Positions 8,353 to 17,292 of a stretch of DNA of 64,000 bases are shown here, in pieces; the stretch's first letter is position 1; each line of letters opens with the position of its first letter. The notes under the pieces are model-generated. The model was not told the DNA's origin, made no database searches, and saw only the letters and a program-made list of their open reading frames with translations. Source of the DNA: Paracnuella aquatica (GTDB lineage: Bacteria; Bacteroidota; Bacteroidia; Chitinophagales; Chitinophagaceae); assembly GCF_003332885.2 (NCBI RefSeq), contig NZ_QOWJ01000008.1, forward strand, positions 124,001 through 188,000, read 5' to 3'. Position numbers and translations under genes: made by a program.

Positions 8353-9207
8353 TTACTTTTTCTGATACACCCTAACATAGTCTACTTCAAAACGCGAAGG
8401 AAAAGTGGTGTTTGATGGATCGCCGCCATTGTCGCCACCAATAGCCAGGTTGAGCAACATGTAGTGTGGCTGCTTAAAAGGATTGATGCCGGAACCATCT
8501 TTATTTTCCAGTTGGCTTAGTGGCACTCGGTTCAACAAGATATCATCCACATACAATGCGACGGCTGTTTCATCCCAATCCATGCGCCATATGTGAAAAG
8601 AATCGGCCCAGGCCTTTCCGCCCAATGAGTCTACCGAAAATGTTTTGGTAGACCAATGCGCTTTGTAAGGCGTTGCAGTGCCGGTGGCCACGTTGGCCAG
8701 CAACATGCCGCGGTAATATTCCATGATGTCGATCTCGCCATTGGAGGGCCACTGTCCCCGAACACCGAGGGTCCACCATGCAGGCCAGATGCCTGCACGA
8801 GCATCGATTTTTCCACGCATCACAAAGCGGCCGTACTGCCACTCGTGCCGGCCCCTTGTGTTGATGCTCGACGATGTGTATTCAATGTTTTTGCGGCGCT
8901 GCCGCCAATTATCGCTGCCTTGCTGAAACGCAGGATTGGCCTTGTTTTCGCGGCGTGCTTCAATGGTTAGCATGCCACTGCTGCAGGTTGCATTTTGCGG
9001 CTGGTACCATTGCGCTTCATTGTTGCGCACAAAGCCTTCTTCGTGGCGCCATTTGCTGCTATCGGGCGGACCGCTTCCATTGAATTCATCTGCCCAAACC
9101 AATTGGTATCCATCGGTTGCATAGGCATCGTTGCGGGTGGCTTTTTGTGCGGTGTTGCAGGCGCTGAATAGTATGGCGGCGGGAAGCAGGTATTGTAAGA
9201 GGTGCAT
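8353..9207 (-). CDS. GH16 family glycoside hydrolase, lipoprotein (laminarinase/beta-glucanase type)
   Basis: A 284-residue protein. The start was set at the ATG at 9207 because it gives a lipoprotein signal with Cys17 in FSAC; a longer frame upstream adds 33 residues that hide the signal. The GH16 active-site motif EIDIME lies at residues 158-163, with Glu158 as nucleophile and Glu163 as acid/base. The surrounding sequence (WPAWWTLG, GRFVMRGKI) is typical of bacterial beta-1,3- and mixed-linkage glucanases. It is probably anchored at the outer membrane or periplasm. It lies downstream of the GH2 gene but a terminator separates them, so it likely has its own promoter. The substrate cannot be fixed from sequence. 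Confidence 0.92.
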   Translation of the reverse strand: MHLLQYLLPAAILFSACNTAQKATRNDAYATDGYQLVWADEFNGSGPPDSSKWRHEEGFVRNNEAQWYQPQNATCSSGMLTIEARRENKANPAFQQGSDNWRQRRKNIEYTSSSINTRGRHEWQYGRFVMRGKIDARAGIWPAWWTLGVRGQWPSNGEIDIMEYYRGMLLANVATGTATPYKAHWSTKTFSVDSLGGKAWADSFHIWRMDWDETAVALYVDDILLNRVPLSQLENKDGSGINPFKQPHYMLLNLAIGGDNGGDPSNTTFPSRFEVDYVRVYQKK

Positions 9208-9606
9208 GTCAAACGTTGTTGTTCTTTGTTTTGCAAAACAAATTTTAAAGTAAAGAAATAATTGTAAAATGAGCGGAAGTAGTTGGTGCTGGTTGATGTA
9301 ATGCATGCTATTGATGCCCGGCTATTTATATCTGCAATTTTTTTTGCAGGCTCACTTCGTGATGCATGTTGGCTTTTTACTTGCCTAAAAAAGGAAAAAA
9401 AGGGCATCCGCAACCAATGACAGCGTGGGTGCGGATGCCTTCCCCAATGTAGCTATTGTGCTATTGTGATAAAGCGTTATTGATTTTTGTTCAGCTACTT
9501 TTAAATGGTGTCGAAATTGTTTTCACTACACCTTCGCTGATAGTTGTTATTGCATTCTTTATTTAAAAAATAAAACCCGGAGTAAAACTGGCACTGGCTA
9601 ACTTTT
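9208..9606. other. Intergenic region between GH16 and GH2 genes
   Basis: About 400 bp holding the GH2 terminator and the presumed GH16 promoter. No gene is visible. The sequence just upstream of the GH16 start is AT-rich, with a near-match to the -7 consensus (TA, three bases, TTTG). Confidence 0.4.
9395..9439 (-). terminator. Terminator of the GH2 gene
   Basis: On the minus strand GGCATCCGCA pairs with TGCGGATGCC around a loop of about 16 nt and is followed by CTTTTTTT. It lies about 170 bp past the GH2 stop codon. Confidence 0.75.
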
Positions 9607-12024
9607 TCATTTCGCAGTCAGTTGCACAGTAGTGTCTTGCAAACCCGCAGCGGTGGCTGTTACAGTTATTTTTCCCGGTTTTCCGGTCGATTGAATGATG
9701 CACAAGACCTTTCCTTTTGCGGCTTTGTGTTGCGTTGCTTTGAATGGCTCCATGCTAACCGGGCTGCCATTATCTACAGCGGCAATAAAGCCTGCGCCGG
9801 TTACTGTAAACTGCACCATGTTGTCGGCATAGGGAACCGGCACACCATCGGCATCGAGCACTTCAACAGTGATAAAAGAGAGAGCAGTTCCATCGCTTTT
9901 AATCACTGTCCGGTCGGGTTTTGCAATGAGGCGTGCAGGTGCACCTGCAGTTTTTACTTCTTTTACCAGCACAGTGTTGCCGCCTTTTTTCGATACCGCT
10001 CTCAGTGTGCCCGGCTGGTAAGGCACCCGCCATTTCAAATGCAGCGCACCATCCCGCTTTGCCGCCACACCAAATGATCGATCATTTACAAACAACTCCA
10101 CGGCATCGGCATTATTGTAATAGGCCACCACATCAACCGTGTCGCCGCTCTGCCAGTTCCAATGCGGGTACAGGTGCAATACGGGTTTGCTGGTAAAAAT
10201 GCTTTGATAGAGATAGTACACATCTTTTGGAAAACCTGCCAGGTCGATGATGCCGAAGTAAGAACTGCGTGCCGGCCAGGGATAAGGTGTGGGCTCGCCC
10301 AAGTAATCAAAACCGGTCCAGATATACATGCCTGAAACATGCGGGTACCGCAACAATTCTTTGATGCTTTCTTCATGCGTGGAGCCCCAAGGCGCACTTA
10401 CATGGTCGTATGCCGACACAGTAAAATCGGTATTGCCGCCATTTGGTATCGGCTTGTCCCAGGCTTCGGGCCACCTGCGGATGGAGTCGGCAGGCACCAG
10501 GTCGAAGTGGCCGCGTGTTTGCAGCGCCGATGTACTTTCCGTAACAATAAAAGGCTTGCCCGGCCAGCGTTGCAGCGCACTACCCCACTCCTGGTGGTGG
10601 TAATTATACCCTACCAGATCAAAGGCTCCGGACTGCAGTAAAAAATTATGTAAGCCAGTTTCGTTATTGGCTGTTGTAACGGGCCTCGTGGTATCCAATG
10701 CACGAACAATGGCAGCCAGTTCGCGGCTGATGTTGCGGCCACTGCTGTCGCCCTTGGCTGCATCGCCCCACTGTTCCGGAATTTCGTTGCCTACACTCCA
10801 AACAAAAATCGAAGGATGGTTGCGGTCGCGGCGGATAAAGTCTTCGAGGTCCTGCTTGTGCCACTGGTCCCAGGCCAGGTGATAATCAAATGGATTCTTT
10901 GCTTTGGCCCACATGTCAAACATTTCGTCCATCACGATAAAACCCATTTTATCGGCAAGCTGCAGCAGCTCCGGCGCAGGCGGGTTGTGCGATGTGCGGA
11001 TGCCGTTGCAACCCATGGCTTTTAGCAACTCTAATTGGCGCTCCAATGCCCTAGTATTAATGGCAGCACCCAGCGCACCCAGATCGTGGTGGTTGCATAC
11101 ACCCAATATTTTCAACGGCTTGCCATTCAGGAAAAAGCCCTTGGCCGCATCAAAATAAAAACTGCGGATACCGAAAACTGTTTCATATTCATCCAACACC
11201 TTACCTGCTGCAACGATCTGCGACACCGCTTTGTACAGGTATGGCCGCTCCACCGACCAAAGCTGCGGCGTTTTGACCTTTATCTGTTGTTCGTTTTTCG
11301 GCTGTGCATCAACGGTAGCCGTTGCCACTTTGCGGCCAGATGCATCAAAAATGGTAGTGACCAATTGCGCGGCTGTATTTGTGTTTGCAGCAACATCAGT
11401 GGTGATGGCAATTGTGGCTTCAGCATTGGTTACTTTAGGCGTGGTGATGAACGTGCCCCAATGTGCAATGTGCGCCGGGTTGAGGCTGGTGAGCCACACG
11501 TTCCGGTAAATGCCTGAGCCACTGTACCAGCGTGAATTGGGCTGCTTTGAATTATCCACTTTTACCGCGATGACATTTGGCTGGGCGCCATAACGCAAGT
11601 GCGGCGTCAGTTCGTAGCGAAACGAAATATAGCCGTTGGGCCGTATGCCCAATGAGTGCCCATTAATGAACACTTCGCTGTTGCAATACACGCCGTCAAA
11701 TTCAATAAAGACCTGCTTGCCCTTTTCGGTTTCGGGGAGGGTAAATGTTTTGCGATACCAGCCCAGGCCGCCCGGCAATGCGCCACCACCGGTGCCGGCA
11801 GGATGGTCTTTGCTGAAACTTCCTTCAATGCTCCAGTCGTGCGGTAGTTGAAGCGTACGCCAAGATGCATCATCAATGGCAGGATCGCTAAAAGCCGCTG
11901 TGCTATCCAGCTTAAATTTCCAATCCGCATTGAACGATTTCCGGCCCTTGTGTTGTGCCGATGAATGCAGAAAAGCAAACGCGATACAAAAAGCCAACAG
12001 CATACAAAATTTGTACATACCCAT
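9607..12024 (-). CDS. GH2 family glycoside hydrolase, secreted beta-galactosidase type
   Basis: An 805-residue protein with a Sec signal ending near SSAQ at residue 24; the third codon (12018) is an equally good ATG. The GH2 order is visible: sugar-binding jelly roll (GLGWYRKTF near 90, EFDGVYCNSEVFING near 110), immunoglobulin-like domain, TIM barrel. The acid/base Glu414 is in SVGNEIPEQ and the nucleophile Glu496 in IVTEST. The C-terminal 200 residues match the DUF4982 and Ig-like modules common in Bacteroidota GH2 enzymes. It would remove terminal beta-linked sugars, probably galactose, in the periplasm. It follows the GH31 gene with a gap of about 210 bp on the same strand. Confidence 0.93.
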   Translation of the reverse strand: MGMYKFCMLLAFCIAFAFLHSSAQHKGRKSFNADWKFKLDSTAAFSDPAIDDASWRTLQLPHDWSIEGSFSKDHPAGTGGGALPGGLGWYRKTFTLPETEKGKQVFIEFDGVYCNSEVFINGHSLGIRPNGYISFRYELTPHLRYGAQPNVIAVKVDNSKQPNSRWYSGSGIYRNVWLTSLNPAHIAHWGTFITTPKVTNAEATIAITTDVAANTNTAAQLVTTIFDASGRKVATATVDAQPKNEQQIKVKTPQLWSVERPYLYKAVSQIVAAGKVLDEYETVFGIRSFYFDAAKGFFLNGKPLKILGVCNHHDLGALGAAINTRALERQLELLKAMGCNGIRTSHNPPAPELLQLADKMGFIVMDEMFDMWAKAKNPFDYHLAWDQWHKQDLEDFIRRDRNHPSIFVWSVGNEIPEQWGDAAKGDSSGRNISRELAAIVRALDTTRPVTTANNETGLHNFLLQSGAFDLVGYNYHHQEWGSALQRWPGKPFIVTESTSALQTRGHFDLVPADSIRRWPEAWDKPIPNGGNTDFTVSAYDHVSAPWGSTHEESIKELLRYPHVSGMYIWTGFDYLGEPTPYPWPARSSYFGIIDLAGFPKDVYYLYQSIFTSKPVLHLYPHWNWQSGDTVDVVAYYNNADAVELFVNDRSFGVAAKRDGALHLKWRVPYQPGTLRAVSKKGGNTVLVKEVKTAGAPARLIAKPDRTVIKSDGTALSFITVEVLDADGVPVPYADNMVQFTVTGAGFIAAVDNGSPVSMEPFKATQHKAAKGKVLCIIQSTGKPGKITVTATAAGLQDTTVQLTAK

Positions 12025-12236
12025 TCATTTTTGGTGTGCAAAAAATCGGCGTTGGCGTTCGTTTCAACAACCGGCAGAGTATCCGGCGTATATCATTTTC
12101 TTGGTGTAATTTTTAGTCAATGCTGCAATGATTATCTGCTGCAAAAAGGGCCATCGTTTTTACCGAACACATTCAAGCAACCGCAGTAGCCCATTTGTTT
12201 ACTGGCACGAAAACCCTTGGTACAAACTCGATGTAG

Positions 12237-15095
12237 CTACAGTTTAACCGTAATTTTCTTCCCTTCATAAACTACCGCTTTATCAGCTGGTGCTTCGAGA
12301 TTAAAAGGCTTCGCAGCCGCTTTTAAAAATGCTTTGATGCGAATAAATCTTTTAGCGATCATACCGGGAAAGCTTCCCTTTCGATCGCCAATAGTGAGTG
12401 TTCCTGCGGCTTCGTTGTAAGTAAATGGAATCGTCGAAAACTGGCCCTTTTCATAATCGTAAGTAGTGCCGCCATCTTCATACAGGGTAAAGCTTCCATC
12501 CTTTCCACGGTATACCTGCAGCGTCAGCGTATCCGCAGGTTTTTCGTCGGTGTATTGCAGCTCCGGACCAAAAGGAATAATGGCACCTTCAGGCACAAAC
12601 AGCGGCATGCGTTCATAGGGTGCAGCAGCAGTAACCATTTGTCCTCCAGCTTGCCAGGCACCGGTGTAGAAGTTGTACCAGCCTTTGCCTTTGGGTAAAT
12701 AAACGGTCCGGCTTTGCAGCCCCGAAGCCCACACCGGCGCTACCATCAGCGAAGGGCCAAACAGGTACTGGTCATCAACAATCCATACAGCGCTGTCCCC
12801 GCCAAAATCCATGGCCAGCCCGCGCATAATAGTGCCATCGCCGTGGTATGCATTGCCCGCCAGCGAGTACACATAAGGCATCAGCCGGTAGCGCAGTTTG
12901 TTGTAGTACAGCATGCTTTGATAAGCTGCATGGTTTTCCGGCGCTATGTTAAACACCTCGCGAAAAGGAAATTGTCCATGAGCCCGGAACAAGGGCACAA
13001 AAGCGCCGAACTGGAACCACCGGGTTTGCAGTTCGCGCCAAGCTTCGGTGTTGGCAGCGGTTGGTTTTTCAAAATGCGCCGGCACCACAAATCCGCCAAT
13101 ATCCATGGTCCAGTAAGGCAGGCCCGACATGGAGAAATTAACGCCGGCCGCTACCTGTGCTTTCAGGTCGTGCCAGGTGCTGCCAATGTCGCCGCTCCAT
13201 ATGGCTGCGGCATAGCGCTGCGAACCCGCAAAGCCCGAACGGGTTAGTAAAAACACCCGCTTGTTGGGGTCGGATGAACGCTGGCCTTCGTAAATGCCTT
13301 TGGCATTTTGCAGCGGGTATGCGTTGAGGTATTCGGTAGCGGTACCCAGCGCAGTGGGCTGCATTTGCAGCTTGCGTTTTTGCGGCGATACGTTCGATAA
13401 AATATCTGGCTCGCTGGCGTCCATCCACCAGGCATCAAATCCCTTGGTGTATATTTTTTTATAAATAAGATCCCAGAAACCTTTGCGGGCATCTGCGTTA
13501 AATGCGTCGTAGAAAGTTGACGTGTAGCCTTTCCCAATCCAATCGCGCTGCCGGTCGGCAATGTTGCGGCGGTACAACCAGCCTTTTTCATTGAATGCAT
13601 GGTAAGCCGGGATGCCTTCGTAAAACTTGGGCCACACCGAGATCATGATTTTAGTGTTGTATTGCCGGTGCAGCGTATCGTTCATGCCCTCGGGATTGGG
13701 GAAACGTGTTTCATCAAACTCCTGGCTGCCCCATGCGTCTTCTTTCCAATAACTCCAGTCGAGCACAATATTATCCAATGGAATGTTGCGTTTGCGAAAC
13801 TCGGCCACCGTTGCCAGCAGTTCTGCCTGTGTTTTATACCGTTCACGGCTTTGCCAAAAACCCATCGCCCATTTGGGCATGATGGGCGCCTTGCCGGTAA
13901 GCGTACGATAACCCGCAATAACGGAATCCATGTTTTGCCCGCTGATTACATAATAATCAACCTGGCGACCTGCTTCTGATGCGAAGCTAAAATTGTTGCG
14001 GGCTTCTGCTGCTACCGGCTCCTGCCATTTTACCGCCAGGTACGATTCAGTTCCTTCGGGTATCCATTCCATGCGCAGCTTTACTTTTTTGCCAGGTTGC
14101 ATATCAATAGGAACCAGTGCAGGTGCAGGGTTCCAGGCTTTGCGCCAGCGATCGAGCACCAAACTATCGTTGAGCCACAACCGAATAGTACCGCCATACA
14201 CAAACCTGAGTTGGTGCCGGCCCGAAAGGCCACTTTGGATGCTGCCTTCCCAAGCCACCACGCCGGTGGCTGGTGTAAATTGGGCAGGCAATACCTTAGC
14301 AGACTCACCCAAAAACTCCATGCTGATCTCCGACTCGGCACGTTCCATCAACGAAACTTCGGGCTTTGTTTTATCGTTGCTGTAGGTGGCCGTCAGCCAG
14401 CCTTCTTCGCCATTTTTTGAAAACAGTTTCAGGTCGGAAAGGGGACGCAGCGGCCGTACATCGCCGGCTTTGGTCAGCGAGTAATTGTCCCACAAAATGC
14501 CATAGCCCTTTGTAGAAACTAAAAAAGGAACAGCCACTTCCGTATTGTTTTGAAAAAACTGCACCTGCTGCCCGCGGTAATTCATCACGCCATCCTGGTG
14601 TTGTCCAAGGCCATACCATGCTTCATTAGCGGTGGCTGTAAATGTTTGCGCCACGCTGTACATGGGCTCGCCTTCATGCACCACGGGCTTTATCTCGCGG
14701 CCATTGTCGGCTGCTTCGGCAACAAGCTTTTTGCCAGCCGCATCAAAAAACTGCACGGCGCCGGTGGCCAGGTTTACTTCAGCGGCAATCTTTGCCGCTT
14801 TTATGCGAACAGCGCCTTTGCCCTGCGTCACGCTGAATGTTTGCGATTGCGCCCACTGATAATTGACCACGAGGCTTTGAGTTGCGGGCAAATCCTTTTC
14901 GGGACTAGACGAAACACGAATGATGTTGGGCGCAACCACCTGCAGGCGCACTGCAGTCGCGTTGCCGGATGGCTTTTGTTGCGGGTAAACAATTAGGCCG
15001 TCTTTTGTTTTAACGAAAGGAGCTGTGGATTGGGCAGCAACAGCAAGCGCACTACACAACAGTAGCAGCATAAAGAAGTATCTGGACATGGGCAA
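12237..15095 (-). CDS. GH31 family alpha-glycosidase with PA14 insert (alpha-xylosidase/alpha-glucosidase type)
   Basis: A 952-residue secreted enzyme with a Sec signal ending at AVAAQ (about residue 21). A PA14-like domain occupies about residues 230-358 (SGRHQLRFVYGG and VKLRMEWIPEG), inserted between the N-terminal beta-sandwich and the catalytic barrel. The GH31 nucleophile Asp559 lies in WWMDASEPD. A PA14 insert at this position is known from the Cellvibrio alpha-xylosidase CjXyl31A, which acts on xyloglucan oligosaccharides. That precedent, together with GH2 and GH16 neighbours, suggests xyloglucan or a related hemicellulose, but alpha-glucosidase activity cannot be ruled out. A good promoter match lies 37 bp upstream of the start. 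Confidence 0.93.
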   Translation of the reverse strand: MPMSRYFFMLLLLCSALAVAAQSTAPFVKTKDGLIVYPQQKPSGNATAVRLQVVAPNIIRVSSSPEKDLPATQSLVVNYQWAQSQTFSVTQGKGAVRIKAAKIAAEVNLATGAVQFFDAAGKKLVAEAADNGREIKPVVHEGEPMYSVAQTFTATANEAWYGLGQHQDGVMNYRGQQVQFFQNNTEVAVPFLVSTKGYGILWDNYSLTKAGDVRPLRPLSDLKLFSKNGEEGWLTATYSNDKTKPEVSLMERAESEISMEFLGESAKVLPAQFTPATGVVAWEGSIQSGLSGRHQLRFVYGGTIRLWLNDSLVLDRWRKAWNPAPALVPIDMQPGKKVKLRMEWIPEGTESYLAVKWQEPVAAEARNNFSFASEAGRQVDYYVISGQNMDSVIAGYRTLTGKAPIMPKWAMGFWQSRERYKTQAELLATVAEFRKRNIPLDNIVLDWSYWKEDAWGSQEFDETRFPNPEGMNDTLHRQYNTKIMISVWPKFYEGIPAYHAFNEKGWLYRRNIADRQRDWIGKGYTSTFYDAFNADARKGFWDLIYKKIYTKGFDAWWMDASEPDILSNVSPQKRKLQMQPTALGTATEYLNAYPLQNAKGIYEGQRSSDPNKRVFLLTRSGFAGSQRYAAAIWSGDIGSTWHDLKAQVAAGVNFSMSGLPYWTMDIGGFVVPAHFEKPTAANTEAWRELQTRWFQFGAFVPLFRAHGQFPFREVFNIAPENHAAYQSMLYYNKLRYRLMPYVYSLAGNAYHGDGTIMRGLAMDFGGDSAVWIVDDQYLFGPSLMVAPVWASGLQSRTVYLPKGKGWYNFYTGAWQAGGQMVTAAAPYERMPLFVPEGAIIPFGPELQYTDEKPADTLTLQVYRGKDGSFTLYEDGGTTYDYEKGQFSTIPFTYNEAAGTLTIGDRKGSFPGMIAKRFIRIKAFLKAAAKPFNLEAPADKAVVYEGKKITVKL

Positions 15096-15131
15096 TCAGT
15101 TTAGCAGAGGGGCGCAGTTACGCCGGTGCAA

Positions 15132-15166
15132 CAAATCTACCTAACAGGGATGGTCCGGCGGCCAAA
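15132..15166 (-). promoter_or_regulatory. Candidate promoter of the GH31 gene
   Basis: On the minus strand a TTTG (15163-15166) and a TAGATTTG (15132-15139) are separated by 23 bp. This fits the TTG-N17-23-TAnnTTTG promoter described for the phylum and would place transcription start about 30 bp before the ATG at 15095. Confidence 0.5.
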
Positions 15167-15303
15167 TCATTGTTGGCACCGGGGCTGACCTTTGTTAACT
15201 TTTCATTGAAACAGCCAACACTTTTACCAAAATAAAAGCAGCGATTAAAAGAAAACGAATGCCCAACTCGTGCCCCATCGATGATTCAAGACATGCAATA
15301 AGA

Positions 15304-16074
15304 TCATCGCCCCATCCATCCGCCATCAACCGTAAGAATAGTTCCGTGCACATAATCCGATGCTGCGGAAGCCAGGAAAAGAAGCGGGCCTTGCAGGTCT
15401 TCGGGGTTGCCCCAGCGTGCAGCCGGGATGCGGCTCAATATGGCGGCACTCCGCTCCTTGTCGGTTATCAGCGGCTGCGTATTGTCGGTGGCAATATACC
15501 CAGGCGCAATAGCATTTACGTTCACGCCTTTGGCTGCCCATTCGTTGGCAAATGCTTTCACCAGTGATGCAATGGCGCCTTTGCTGGCAGCGTATCCCGG
15601 CACATTGATGCCGCCCTGGAAACTAAGCAGCGATGCCGTAAAAATGATCTTGCCACTACCCCGTTCGATCATACCCTTGCCTATTTCGCGGGTTAGTATA
15701 AACTGCGCCGACTGGTTTACCGCAATCACCGTATCCCAATATTCATCGGAATGTTGCGCGGCAGGCTGCCGCAAAATGGTACCCGCATTGTTGACCAAAA
15801 TATCAACATTCGCATGTTGCGCCTTCACTGCTTCTATAAACCGGTAAATGGATTGCCGGTCGGCAAAATCGCATTGGAAGGGATAAAACTTTTGGCCCAT
15901 GCCCGTCACCGACTGTCCCACGGCACCGCCATCTCCGGGCATGCTGGCCGATACGCCAATGATATCAGCGCCGGCCGCTGCAAGTGCCTCCGCCATGGCT
16001 TTACCAATGCCGCGGCTGCAACCCGTTACCAATGCTGTTTTGCCCTTGAGGCTAAATTTTTCCAGGATGTTCAT
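15304..16074 (-). CDS. kduD: SDR oxidoreductase, KduD-like (2-dehydro-3-deoxy-D-gluconate 5-dehydrogenase)
   Basis: A 256-residue short-chain dehydrogenase. It has the cofactor motif TGCSRGIG at residues 17-24, NNAG at 95-98, and the catalytic Ser148, Tyr161 and Lys165 (GYAASK). The opening, a short helix before FSLKGKTALVTGC, is characteristic of KduD. KduD reduces 2,5-diketo-3-deoxygluconate to 2-keto-3-deoxygluconate in the breakdown of unsaturated uronates from pectin or glycosaminoglycans. It sits 16 bp after the DUF4861 gene on the same strand, and a KduI gene is found in the same window at 48.0-48.9 kb, which supports the call. A gluconate 5-dehydrogenase is the main alternative. Confidence 0.85.
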   Translation of the reverse strand: MNILEKFSLKGKTALVTGCSRGIGKAMAEALAAAGADIIGVSASMPGDGGAVGQSVTGMGQKFYPFQCDFADRQSIYRFIEAVKAQHANVDILVNNAGTILRQPAAQHSDEYWDTVIAVNQSAQFILTREIGKGMIERGSGKIIFTASLLSFQGGINVPGYAASKGAIASLVKAFANEWAAKGVNVNAIAPGYIATDNTQPLITDKERSAAILSRIPAARWGNPEDLQGPLLFLASAASDYVHGTILTVDGGWMGR

Positions 16075-16090
16075 ATGCTAATGTAGGATG

Positions 16091-17227
16091 CTATTGAATG
16101 GAAACAACCAGCGGCTGCTGCAAGTTGGTGCGAAAGGTTTTCACATGCGCAAACCAATCTTTTGCCGATGCAATTCTGCCTCCCTTATCCCAGGCCGCGC
16201 CATGGTAATACACAAAAGGTTGCTGCGGTGCTGCTACCGAATGGGCCAGCAGGTGAGTCTTATCCACCTGCATCCCGGCTACCAACGTCTGCATTATACA
16301 GGCCACACCAGTAGTTCCATCATTGCCATGTTGCGCCTCCCAATACGCCAGCAAACCTTCCTGCTCATTCAGTAACATAGCACCCGCCTCTTTTCGTTTA
16401 ATGATGCCTGTTACTACCGGTAAAACTTCGTTATCGTTGGTGACAAAATTCACCTCAGTGCGGGTAAACTGGCTGCCGGCATCAATGGAAACGTTTTTGG
16501 TCATGCGCAGCTTTTTGTTGCCGGCCTTCCATTCATCGTACACCAATTGAAACGTGGAGCGCAGCGGCCCGTTGTCTAAAATCTTCCAACTGCTGAAGGT
16601 GCCTGCGTAGCGAATGGTATCAGCCATAAATGGCGCAATGCCTCCGGCACCCAGCGTGAGGCCCACATGGTAATAGTCCAGCCCATCGCCGGCATCTTCG
16701 TGGTAGTTGCCCCGCCTGTATCTTTTGTTGATCACGAGGCTGTCGGTGCGCTTTACCCAAACATCAATACCAAAAGCCATTTCGTTGGGTGTTTGTTCCA
16801 ACGCTTTTCCATAAACACGGAACGCAATGCGGTCGTTTTCCCAGGCAAAATCATCTTTCCGCTCAGGCACAAAGCGGCAATATGTTCTGGACGCAATTGG
16901 CGCCCGCTTGCCCTTTACCAACTGCAGGTTGATGGCGCCTTTTGCCGGCACGGCAACATATACCAACAACTGCTGCACACTGTCCGTGCCGTTCGATGCT
17001 AGTTGAACAGGATACTCCTTTTTAGTTCCAGCGTTTACCACTTTAAAAAATGCAGTATCAAGGTTTGGATAATGCTGCAACACGGTGCGCCAGGGAAAAG
17101 CCACCACTTCTTCACGGGCATGGGCACTTTTGTTGGTGATCGTGATCACACCCTTTTGTGCCCGTAAAAAGGCGCAGGTAAACAGCAGCAACAGGATCAT
17201 TGCAGCTCGCTTGGTATTGTTTGCCAT
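16091..17227 (-). CDS. DUF4861 family secreted protein
   Basis: The start at 17227 gives 378 residues and a clear Sec signal (MILLLLFTCAFLRAQ); an upstream extension of 18 codons would bury it. The rest resembles DUF4861: AFGIDVWVKRTDSLV, the YYHVGLTLGAGG region, and a C-terminal GAAWDKGG segment. I know of no settled biochemical role. In Bacteroidota the family is commonly found in loci for pectin or uronic-acid polysaccharides, and here it precedes kduD by 16 bp, so the two are almost certainly co-transcribed. A role in handling unsaturated uronides in the periplasm is a reasonable but unproven inference. Confidence 0.8.
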   Translation of the reverse strand: MANNTKRAAMILLLLFTCAFLRAQKGVITITNKSAHAREEVVAFPWRTVLQHYPNLDTAFFKVVNAGTKKEYPVQLASNGTDSVQQLLVYVAVPAKGAINLQLVKGKRAPIASRTYCRFVPERKDDFAWENDRIAFRVYGKALEQTPNEMAFGIDVWVKRTDSLVINKRYRRGNYHEDAGDGLDYYHVGLTLGAGGIAPFMADTIRYAGTFSSWKILDNGPLRSTFQLVYDEWKAGNKKLRMTKNVSIDAGSQFTRTEVNFVTNDNEVLPVVTGIIKRKEAGAMLLNEQEGLLAYWEAQHGNDGTTGVACIMQTLVAGMQVDKTHLLAHSVAAPQQPFVYYHGAAWDKGGRIASAKDWFAHVKTFRTNLQQPLVVSIQ

Positions 17228-17292
17228 TGTTGCTGTAAAATAGGCATCAATCGCTGCATGGCAGTCATTGCTTTTCCACAAAATGCTACTTG

